6,672 nucleotides of DNA from an uncultured Oscillospiraceae bacterium (GTDB lineage Bacteria; Bacillota_A; Clostridia; Oscillospirales; Oscillospiraceae): NCBI GenBank assembly GCA_910579155.1, contig CAJTTS010000145.1:1-6672 (forward strand), in the 5' to 3' direction. Positions within the stretch are counted from its first letter, which is position 1; each line of letters opens with the position of its first letter. The notes under the pieces were generated by a model. It was not told where the DNA came from. It worked only from the letters and a program-made list of their open reading frames with translations, and did not search any database. The translations under genes were made by a program, and so were the position numbers. Of the stretch, positions 1-4,735 are shown in pieces.

Positions 1-1
1 T

Positions 2-757
2 AAAGATAGAGAAACTAAAGACCAATCTATTACTGACCCATCAATTACCCATTCCTTTCCCTCCCTTTCACCCCCTCCCGCTGGGGCGGCTGTTGCGGCT
101 TCGCCGCCGGAAAGGAAAGGAACGGAAGCGGCCACGCAGAGCGCCGTTGAGATTTATCGGGACATCATCAAGGAGAATATCGAGTACGACCACCTCCTGC
201 GCCACTCCAAGATCGACCGGGAGGAATTGGACGGCATCGTGGAATTGCTGGTGGAAACCGTCTGCACGGCCCGCAAGACAATCCGTGTCGCCGGTGACGA
301 CTACCCCGCCGAGCTGGTAAAGGCCAAGCTGCTGAAACTGAACAGCGGCCACATTGAGTTCGTCATGGACTGTATGCGGGAGAACACCACGAAAATCCGC
401 AACATCAAGAAATACCTGCTGGCGGTGTTGTTCAACGCTTCAACGGTTCCCAAATATCCGGGTCGGACACCAGCCCATCCCGGACAAGGCTATTGGAGAT
501 GCGACGGACGGCCAAAGCGTTGTGATAGCCCTTTACCAGCATACGGAGGATATACCCCCGGACGGCGGCGTTGTGACCGCCGATTTTCTCAAAATCCATG
601 GTCAAACCCTCCCTTAGAGATTCCCATACTTTGCGATATCCTCAGCAGACAGCCCCATCAGCTCGTGCGCCCTGGAACGATGATGCGGCATCTGGGGAAG
701 CCTCTCCGGGCAAACCTCACCCATGGGCACGACCTGGGGCGCAGCCTTAAACCATGA
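2..757 (+). CDS. RepA C-terminal part (DUF6017-like), broken at 3' end and fused to antisense phage DNA
   Basis: The frame is open from the left edge, so the N-terminus lies outside the window. Bases 2-130 encode a Ser/Pro/Ala-rich linker. From about 145 comes a helical domain with the motifs IYRDIIKENIEYDHLLRH, VETVCTARKTIRVAGDDYPA and MRENTTKIRNIKKYLLA. I recognise this from memory as the C-terminal domain (DUF6017) of the replication initiator RepA found on clostridial conjugative elements and plasmids. Similarity stops at LFNA (about base 439), where the family normally continues for some 10-20 more residues. After that the frame runs on to 757 only by reading the opposite strand of two phage genes, so the last ~106 residues (440-757) are not native. 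Whether the chimera works is unknown. The family's DNA-binding part is N-terminal and would be outside the window. Confidence 0.8.
   Translation, partial: KDRETKDQSITDPSITHSFPSLSPPPAGAAVAASPPERKGTEAATQSAVEIYRDIIKENIEYDHLLRHSKIDREELDGIVELLVETVCTARKTIRVAGDDYPAELVKAKLLKLNSGHIEFVMDCMRENTTKIRNIKKYLLAVLFNASTVPKYPGRTPAHPGQGYWRCDGRPKRCDSPLPAYGGYTPGRRRCDRRFSQNPWSNPPLEIPILCDILSRQPHQLVRPGTMMRHLGKPLRANLTHGHDLGRSLKP
430..450. other. Junction between RepA gene and Mu-like phage
   Basis: On the plus strand the RepA reading frame loses its family resemblance at LFNA, around 437-440. On the minus strand the small phage gene loses its resemblance after DGLVSDPDI (about 450-455) and stops at 432-434. Both genes lose their 3' ends at the same point. 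No TG...CA Mu-type terminus, target duplication or integrase core site is visible here. I infer an illegitimate recombination or deletion end, or possibly an assembly join, and not a clean transposition end. Confidence 0.6.
432..599 (-). CDS. Small Mu-like phage protein (winged-helix-like), 3'-truncated
   Basis: A 55-residue frame starts with ATG at 599, 14 bases after the stop of the protease gene, with GGGAGGG as ribosome site. The N-terminus contains the pattern KIGGHNAAVRGYILRMLVKG, then RISNSLVRDGLVSDPDI. From memory this matches the first half of a roughly 100-residue protein common in Mu-like prophages of Firmicutes and similar to the VpaChn25_0724 family of small winged-helix-type proteins. 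The second half, which normally ends with a conserved LTKxGxDL...DPGV tract, is missing: the frame ends (KR-stop) at the RepA junction. Role in the phage is unknown. In other Mu-like phages it lies between the activator and the terminase. It is probably a broken gene here. Confidence 0.6.
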   Translation of the reverse strand: MDFEKIGGHNAAVRGYILRMLVKGYHNALAVRRISNSLVRDGLVSDPDIWEPLKR

Positions 758-1525
758 TGTGAAGCCGTCCAAGTCCTTCATTGCGGACTGGAACGCCCAA
801 TCACGTTGGAAAGGCATTACTTTTCCGCTTCTCAGCGCCTCATCCACCGCGCTATCTACCTTCATCATGGTAACCTCAAATTGGCAATCGTCCGCTTTAA
901 GTTTCAGCGCTTCCCGCCCTTCCAGCAAGGTGGCGACGGCCTGATAGATATCTTCCATGGTGGCGGTGTTGGGGTCAAGCTGTAACAGCTCCGCCAATGC
1001 TTCCATACCCTTACCGCTGCTGTCCGCCTCGCCCTGATCCGCGCCGCTCTCGCCCTCGCTGGGCTTCTCGCTACAGGCAATGGGCGTCATAGCGTCAATA
1101 GCGGGGGTGTTGGTGAGGGCGGCGGAATGGAGCGCAACCACCCGCCGCTCCTTGCCTTGGGTCAGGACAACCGGGGACAGGTAGCGGTACTCCCTGTTTT
1201 TCAGATATTCCGCCGCCCGTTCCGTCCAGTCCACAGCGCCGTAGATACCGTCGCTTCTCAGCACGATATCCTTGATCCAGCCCGCCGCCGGGGCCTGCAT
1301 ATCCTTCAAGGTCTGGTGCTCGTAGTCAATGGGGATTTGGAGCTGCCGCTCCGTGAACTTGCAGCGGATAGACTGGAAGGATTCGTTATCCACCAGGAAA
1401 TCCCCTTTTGTGCTGTGAACCAGCCCCAGGGGGAGAAGCTTTACCAGCTTGTGGGGCGTTTGGGTACTGTAGCCGTTTTCCTCAAAGGGAAGGGAATTGC
1501 TCAGGATGATGTAATTGATATCCAT
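614..1525 (-). CDS. Mu gpI-like prohead protease/scaffold
   Basis: A 303-residue protein. Mu gpI-type proteins process the prohead, and their C-terminal part acts as scaffold. The family's hallmark blocks are present in order: IPIDYEHQT (residues 64-72), APAAGWI (78-84), DGIYGAVDWTERAAEYL (92-108), REYRYLSPVV (111-120) and HSAALTNTPAIDA (133-145). An acidic, low-complexity hinge (153-172) follows, then a helical scaffold-like tail (174-303). It is somewhat shorter than Mu gpI (about 360). The start is ATG at 1525, because GGGAGGG lies 4 bases upstream in the 11-base gap after the head gene; the frame stays open to 1591 but that part overlaps the head gene. Mu makes a separate scaffold (Z) from an in-frame internal start. 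ATG at 1006 (residue 174) is placed suitably but its ribosome site is poor. I did not assign catalytic residues. Confidence 0.9.
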   Translation of the reverse strand: MDINYIILSNSLPFEENGYSTQTPHKLVKLLPLGLVHSTKGDFLVDNESFQSIRCKFTERQLQIPIDYEHQTLKDMQAPAAGWIKDIVLRSDGIYGAVDWTERAAEYLKNREYRYLSPVVLTQGKERRVVALHSAALTNTPAIDAMTPIACSEKPSEGESGADQGEADSSGKGMEALAELLQLDPNTATMEDIYQAVATLLEGREALKLKADDCQFEVTMMKVDSAVDEALRSGKVMPFQRDWAFQSAMKDLDGFTSWFKAAPQVVPMGEVCPERLPQMPHHRSRAHELMGLSAEDIAKYGNL

Positions 1526-1536
1526 AGCGCCCTCCC

Positions 1537-2454
1537 TTATGCCTTGGCGGGCATATCCGCCTCGCCGGTGGAACCAAAGGCCAGCTGCCACAGGCCATAC
1601 CCGGCGTTGCAGCGGGCATCCACGCCATAGATAAACTCCTTCTTCATAAAAACGTTATCGTCGGTGGGGCTGTCTTTCGCAACAAGCTGGGCCTTGCGGC
1701 GGTTCTGGAAGATGAAGGGCTTGACGGGGCGCTTGGTGCACAGCAGGAACCACTGCTCCGGGTTAGCGGCCAGCTCCGGAACTACCAGCAACTCGGCGGT
1801 TCCCTTGTAGATGTTGACCTCCTGGTGAATTTCGTCAACCATGAGGATGGTACGGGCAATGGCTTCTTTCTGGGGAGCCACCACCAACAGATCGGGGACG
1901 ATGTTCATAACCTCGCCCTGGTCGTTTACCAGGCACATCATCTGTGTACGGGCCGCGCCGTAGCTGTCGGGCGTAAGCTTGTACGTCCCCTTGTTGCTCT
2001 GAGGCTTGACCTTCGTCCCCTCAACGGCGGGGGTGTGGTTGTCGCTGATGAAGGGCTTGCCGTCGAAGCACAGCTCAGTAAAGGAACGGGGAAACAGACC
2101 GAACACCAGCTTGTCAGGGTGCTTCCGGGCGCTGTAGGCCAAATCCTGGAACATGGGTTTGTAGACGCCGATGCAGTCATCCTCCAAATCGTTGCGAGGG
2201 ACGGACACGGTGGCCTCGAAGTCCTTGTTGCGGATGGTGTAGCCGTAGGCGGTCAGGCTCTTGATCTCCCTGTCCCCGATCCACTCCCGCATGGAGGGGA
2301 CTGCTCCCAACCATGCGTAGCTCTCGTCCCGCGTCTCACTGGGAACCTCCATAGCCACGCGGGGGTACTGAGCCTCCATCTCCTGGAACGCCTTGTTGAA
2401 CACTGTGTTGAAGCTCTGGAACGCTTCTCGGATTGTGCCACTGTTGATAATCAT
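1537..2454 (-). CDS. Mu gpT-like major head (capsid) protein
   Basis: A 305-residue protein, full length for the Mu gpT family of major capsid subunits, which form the icosahedral shell. Family marks include an N-terminal helical arm (residues 8-30), WLGAVPSMREWIGDR (48-62), FEATVSVPRNDLEDD (79-93), CFDGKPFISDNHT (129-141), a PDLLVVAP strand (187-194), ELLVVPEL (221-228) and the C-terminal KKEFIYGVDARCNAGYGLWQ (271-290). The ATG start at 2454 has AGGAGG at 2464-2469, nine bases upstream. It begins 17 bases after the stop of mor and ends 11 bases before the protease start, so the three look co-transcribed. In Mu, T follows I; here it precedes I. Confidence 0.93.
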   Translation of the reverse strand: MIINSGTIREAFQSFNTVFNKAFQEMEAQYPRVAMEVPSETRDESYAWLGAVPSMREWIGDREIKSLTAYGYTIRNKDFEATVSVPRNDLEDDCIGVYKPMFQDLAYSARKHPDKLVFGLFPRSFTELCFDGKPFISDNHTPAVEGTKVKPQSNKGTYKLTPDSYGAARTQMMCLVNDQGEVMNIVPDLLVVAPQKEAIARTILMVDEIHQEVNIYKGTAELLVVPELAANPEQWFLLCTKRPVKPFIFQNRRKAQLVAKDSPTDDNVFMKKEFIYGVDARCNAGYGLWQLAFGSTGEADMPAKA

Positions 2455-2471
2455 TTGATTTGTCCTCCTGT

Positions 2472-2774
2472 TTATTCAGATATGGGGTAAGCCGGTTTTT
2501 GCCGTACAATTTGCTGAACAAGCCGCTGGGTGATGCCATATCTTTCTGCAAGTTCTGGAATGTTGTAACCGTTGTACGCCTCTTTGATTTTCTGGTCTCT
2601 GAGCGGACGCAGAATACTTTCCGCTTGAGGCATATAGAAGGTTGAACCGCCAACCAGTACAGCCAATTTTAGAAGATTGTCCGCCCCGATTTCTTCAGCG
2701 ATTCTTTTACAAATCCCATCGGGCAGCATGGAAGATGTAAGTTCATTTGTCCATGGCTCCAACACGCTATACAC
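2472..2774 (-). CDS. mor: Mor/C-type middle operon transcription activator
   Basis: A protein of up to 100 residues matching the Mor activator family (phage Mu Mor, middle-promoter activator). An N-terminal helical dimerisation part includes LPDGICKRIAEEIGADNLLKLA (17-38, hydrophobic pattern). The family linker is VGGSTFYMPQ (41-50). The C-terminal helix-turn-helix is IKEAYNGYNIPELAERYGITQRLVQQIVR (63-91). Mor proteins bind DNA as dimers and recruit RNA polymerase to promoters lacking a -35. No ATG fits the start. GTG at 2774 gives the full frame but its AAAGG is only two bases away, so GTG at 2765 or TTG at 2762, better spaced from AAAGGCGG, may be the true start. It lies directly before the head genes, the expected targets of activation. 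Confidence 0.87.
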   Translation of the reverse strand: MYSVLEPWTNELTSSMLPDGICKRIAEEIGADNLLKLAVLVGGSTFYMPQAESILRPLRDQKIKEAYNGYNIPELAERYGITQRLVQQIVRQKPAYPISE

Positions 2775-2889
2775 CGCCTTTCAGCAAATAAATTGCTTTT
2801 TAATAGTAACGCTATTTCTGCGAAAAGTCCTGTTGAAACACTTCTTGGAATTATTTCTAATCGAACTTTAAATGCAACAGCAAGACCCT

Positions 2890-2918
2890 ATCATAGGCAA
2901 TATTCACCACCTGTTCAA
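2890..2918 (-). promoter_or_regulatory. Sigma-A-type promoter upstream of mor
   Basis: On the minus strand, TTGAAC (2913-2918) is followed after exactly 17 bases by TATGAT (2890-2895), close to the housekeeping consensus. Transcription would begin near 2883, leaving a leader of about 110 bases before mor. Just ahead of the mor start, the leader holds a small AGCAA/TTGCT hairpin (about 2784-2797). The placement suggests mor is transcribed independently of the A-B operon. This is a motif match only. Confidence 0.5.
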
Positions 2919-2986
2919 TTCGCCGTTTAGAGGGTGCATAAACGGCTTTTGTCCGCAGATGGTCACATATACACACAGGCGCTTAA

Positions 2987-3016
2987 ACCCCCGTTATCAC
3001 GCGTGATAACGGGGGT
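2987..3016. terminator. 30-bp perfect palindrome after the early genes (weak terminator or operator)
   Basis: The half-site ACCCCCGTTATCACG is repeated as its exact reverse complement with no spacer. As RNA it would form a 13-bp stem with a CGCG loop and a very GC-rich base. It begins 10 bases after the stop of the last early gene and, on the minus strand, is followed by TTTAAG. This makes an intrinsic terminator of the early operon plausible, although the T run is short. Perfect symmetry with the core GTTATCACGCGTGATAAC would equally suit a dimeric DNA-binding protein. The promoter for mor lies about 70 bases further on. Confidence 0.5.
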
Positions 3017-3026
3017 AGAAACAAGA

Positions 3027-3332
3027 TTATTCTTTGAGCTCCCGGAACACTTTCAAAACCTGCTCCGGAAATTTGGAATCGGAGATATGCCGCTCCATAT
3101 CGGCCCCGGTCTGAACCCCGATATAAAAGCCCAGCAGAGACGAAGCCGAGACGATCCCGTTGATGGCATCATCGACCTCAACCTCCAATCGCCTATCGTT
3201 GGGGGCCATGCTGCCGATCAGCGCGAAGGCGTCAGCCTTCATGCGCTGTATGTAGCTGTCCCTCTCACTCAGCTCGCCGAACTCCTCGTGGAACTGCTCC
3301 CGTAAAGCGTCCAAAACTTTTTTACTCAACAT
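3027..3332 (-). CDS. Small accessory protein of unknown function (101 aa)
   Basis: I do not recognise this protein with confidence. The chosen ATG at 3332 has TAAGGAGG just upstream, and the A of that TAA is the stop of the preceding gene; the frame is open further up to 3395 but that part overlaps the neighbour. The product is acidic, predicted helical and charged, without signal peptide or membrane segment. The N-terminal part (residues 1-35) is KxL/EE-rich. A second part, SASSLLGFYIGVQTGADMERHI (about 71-92), has an amphipathic helix ending in a pattern (GFxIGxxxG) slightly reminiscent of DUF6809-type small clostridial proteins and of the C-terminus of the gene before it. It lies between B and mor, where Mu-like phages carry variable accessory genes. 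Confidence 0.65.
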   Translation of the reverse strand: MLSKKVLDALREQFHEEFGELSERDSYIQRMKADAFALIGSMAPNDRRLEVEVDDAINGIVSASSLLGFYIGVQTGADMERHISDSKFPEQVLKVFRELKE

Positions 3333-3346
3333 TCCGTGGTTCCTCC

Positions 3347-3646
3347 TTACTTCATGCCTTCCAGAATCATCCGCATAGCGATTTTGTATCCGCAAACGAA
3401 ACGCCGCTGCTCGGCTAAGCGCAGTTCATCTGCAACCATCTCCTGATAAGCCTCAAACCATTTTTTCTGTTTGGGATTGAGGCTATCCACTAAGGCATCA
3501 ACGCTGTCACGGTATTTTTCAGCAATGTCTATGTCCTCCTGGCAGTGAACCGACGTATACTGCCAAAGGACCTCGCCCAGCTCCGCGATGGTCTCATTGT
3601 TCACTCTGCTGATATCCAGGTTGTCAAAGTTAAACTCTGCCACCAA
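3347..3646 (-). CDS. Small accessory protein of unknown function (99 aa), possibly DUF6809-like
   Basis: Function not recognised. The protein is acidic and helical. The C-terminal half is LNPKQKKWFEAYQEMVADE (54-72) followed by RRFVCGYKIAMRMILEG (81-97). That layout, a helix followed by a RFxxGYxxAxxMxxE signature, resembles the small DUF6809-type proteins of Clostridia from memory; I am not sure. The start is non-ATG: AAAGGAG (3653-3659) lies 6 bases before TTG at 3646 and 9 before GTG at 3643, and both work. The gene ends 14 bases before the next, so the two are a translational pair. Upstream is the gap that contains the divergent small-RNA unit. Confidence 0.62.
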   Translation of the reverse strand: MVAEFNFDNLDISRVNNETIAELGEVLWQYTSVHCQEDIDIAEKYRDSVDALVDSLNPKQKKWFEAYQEMVADELRLAEQRRFVCGYKIAMRMILEGMK

Positions 3647-3681
3647 AAAACACTCCTTTCAAATATCGGGCTTGCCCTATC

Positions 3682-3710
3682 TTGAAAAACTGTGAACCAG
3701 ATGATATACT
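3682..3710 (+). promoter_or_regulatory. Strong plus-strand promoter with extended -10
   Basis: TTGAAA (3682-3687) is separated by exactly 17 bases from TATACT (3705-3710), and the -10 is preceded by TG one base upstream (TGATATACT), the extended -10 feature of Gram-positive housekeeping promoters. It points against the surrounding phage operon. Predicted start is 3714-3717, exactly at the first base of the first hairpin. Confidence 0.62.
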
Positions 3711-3713
3711 GTA

Positions 3714-3783
3714 GGGGACTTCTAGGAGGAAGTTTCCCCAGCGCCTGGGCGGCTGTTATTTGCGGTAGCAGCCGCCCTTTTCT
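3714..3783 (+). ncRNA. Predicted 65-70 nt small RNA antisense to the B-accessory gene spacer
   Basis: The transcript expected from the promoter at 3682-3710 would fold into two hairpins joined by a short AGCGCCT linker. Hairpin 1 pairs GGGGACTTC (3714-3722) with GAAGTTTCCCC (3729-3739), with a two-base bulge and the loop TAGGAG. Hairpin 2 is the terminator at 3747-3777. No start codon follows the AGGAGGA at a workable distance, so no peptide is likely. It lies entirely within the 167-base gap between B and the next gene and is complementary to the phage mRNA there. I infer a regulatory antisense or trans-acting RNA. I recognise no known RNA family. Confidence 0.55.
3747..3781 (+). terminator. 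Intrinsic terminator of the small RNA
   Basis: GGGCGGCTG (3747-3755) pairs perfectly with CAGCCGCCC (3769-3777). In the plus-strand RNA the stem can extend by five further A-U/G-U pairs to a UGC loop. TTTTCTCATTT follows. On the minus strand there is no T run after the stem and the inner extension does not pair, so the signal is oriented to stop plus-strand transcription. Confidence 0.68.
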
Positions 3784-3813
3784 CATTTATCCTGTCCGCT
3801 GTTGTGTGGGCAT

Positions 3814-4722
3814 TCATGCGCAAACCTCCCCTAACAGCTGCCGGTGGGTATCACGAAGGTGCTTCACCGTAAGGGTGCTCCCCTGAGCGGCGGCAAATTC
3901 CGCTGCCACGTTATACAGCTTTTTGGCGGTGCGTAGGCTCTCGCCGTGGGCCAGCTTCAGCAGATAGCCGATACAGCTTTCACTCAGACCGGGGAACATG
4001 GCTTCCATTTCCTCGATTTTGTAATCGTTATATATCTTTTTGCGGATGACAATCCGGGTACGGAGCTGGTCAAACTCATAGCTGCGGCGTCCGGCTTTCA
4101 TCTGACGGTAGATTTTGTCGTTGCCGGATAGGACGATACCCACCCCGGCCAGATCATTGAGATTGCGCACGGCCTGGAGTGCGTCCAGTGACAGGTGGTC
4201 GGCCTCGTCAATAATAATCAGGCGGTTTGTCCCGGCCAACTGCTCCACCAGAGTATTCATAAGTGCTGCTTTCCGGCCCGGAACCTGACGCCCCACTTGC
4301 TGGCAGATCAGGCCCAGTACGGCGGTGGCCGACGTAGTACAGGCGTTGGCTGTGATGAAGATAACTCCGGTATTCGTTTCGGCGTAGTGGCGAAGGGCAG
4401 TCGTTTTCCCCGCTCCTGCGTCACCACTCACTAAGGTGATATCGTTGTGCTGGTGCGCATAGAGACAGGTGAAAAGAACCTCCCGCGTGTTGTAGAGCTC
4501 GGGGTAGAAAGGCGTCTTTGAAACAGTGTTTAAACGCTCTTTACCGACGGTTAGATACTGGTTGATGGATTTGGCGACTTCCTCATTGTCCCCCGCGTAG
4601 CAACCATTTAGGAACTGCGAGATAACGGACGTGGAAAGCCCCGTTTCGCGGGATATCTGCCGCTGTGATTTGCCGCTCCGTTCCATAAAATCGGCAAGGG
4701 CGGCTCTAGTTTCGGCAAGCAT
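3814..4722 (-). CDS. MuB-like transposition target-selection ATPase
   Basis: A 302-residue AAA+ ATPase of the MuB family, which binds target DNA as an ATP-dependent filament, delivers it to the transposase and stimulates strand transfer. Residues 16-40 form a phage-repressor-type helix-turn-helix (SQRQISRETGLSTSVISQFL). Walker A is GDAGAGKTT (100-108, Lys106), Walker B is LIIIDEADH (168-176, Asp172-Glu173), and sensor 1 is VLSGN (197-201, Asn201). A C-terminal helical region (about 240-300) resembles the MuB DNA-binding/transposase-contact domain. The ATG at 4722 has AGGAGG seven bases upstream, in the 13-base gap after the transposase gene, so A and B are translated from one message. A 167-base gap follows. 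Confidence 0.94.
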   Translation of the reverse strand: MLAETRAALADFMERSGKSQRQISRETGLSTSVISQFLNGCYAGDNEEVAKSINQYLTVGKERLNTVSKTPFYPELYNTREVLFTCLYAHQHNDITLVSGDAGAGKTTALRHYAETNTGVIFITANACTTSATAVLGLICQQVGRQVPGRKAALMNTLVEQLAGTNRLIIIDEADHLSLDALQAVRNLNDLAGVGIVLSGNDKIYRQMKAGRRSYEFDQLRTRIVIRKKIYNDYKIEEMEAMFPGLSESCIGYLLKLAHGESLRTAKKLYNVAAEFAAAQGSTLTVKHLRDTHRQLLGEVCA

Positions 4723-4735
4723 TTCATTCCCTCCT

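Larger units (their letters stand above)
3647..3813. other. Spacer between B and the accessory genes
   Basis: This 167-base gap is the only sizeable break in the otherwise compact early gene cluster. It contains the plus-strand promoter, hairpins and terminator described separately. On the minus strand I see no good promoter and no terminator with a T run, so the early message could continue through it. A minus-strand frame from 3786 to 3601 overlaps the start of the next gene, has no ribosome site and I consider it non-coding. Confidence 0.6.

Noticed and set aside
425..445. Mu-type attachment end at the RepA junction
   Set aside because: No TG...CA terminus pattern with flanking short target duplication can be recognised, and the phage gene at this place belongs to the interior of the late region, not to an end.
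1127..1630. Plus-strand frame (167 codons) opposite the protease and head genes
   Set aside because: It is a shadow of two well-supported minus-strand genes with no independent start signal or recognisable motif.
1825..2490. Long plus-strand frame (221 codons) opposite the head gene
   Set aside because: It lies wholly antisense to a clear gpT-type capsid gene, has no ribosome site, and its composition (His/Val/Leu-rich, low in Lys) is what the complement of a GC-biased gene yields.
2857..2976. Minus-strand frame of 39 codons in the gap before mor (VCICDHLRTKAVYAPSKRR...)
   Set aside because: The sequence looks somewhat protein-like, but it lacks a ribosome site, starts only at GTG, is short enough to be open by chance, and contains the predicted mor promoter.
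3601..3786. Minus-strand 61-codon frame spanning the spacer after B
   Set aside because: It overlaps the start of the next gene out of frame, has no ribosome site, and runs through the GC-rich terminator stem.
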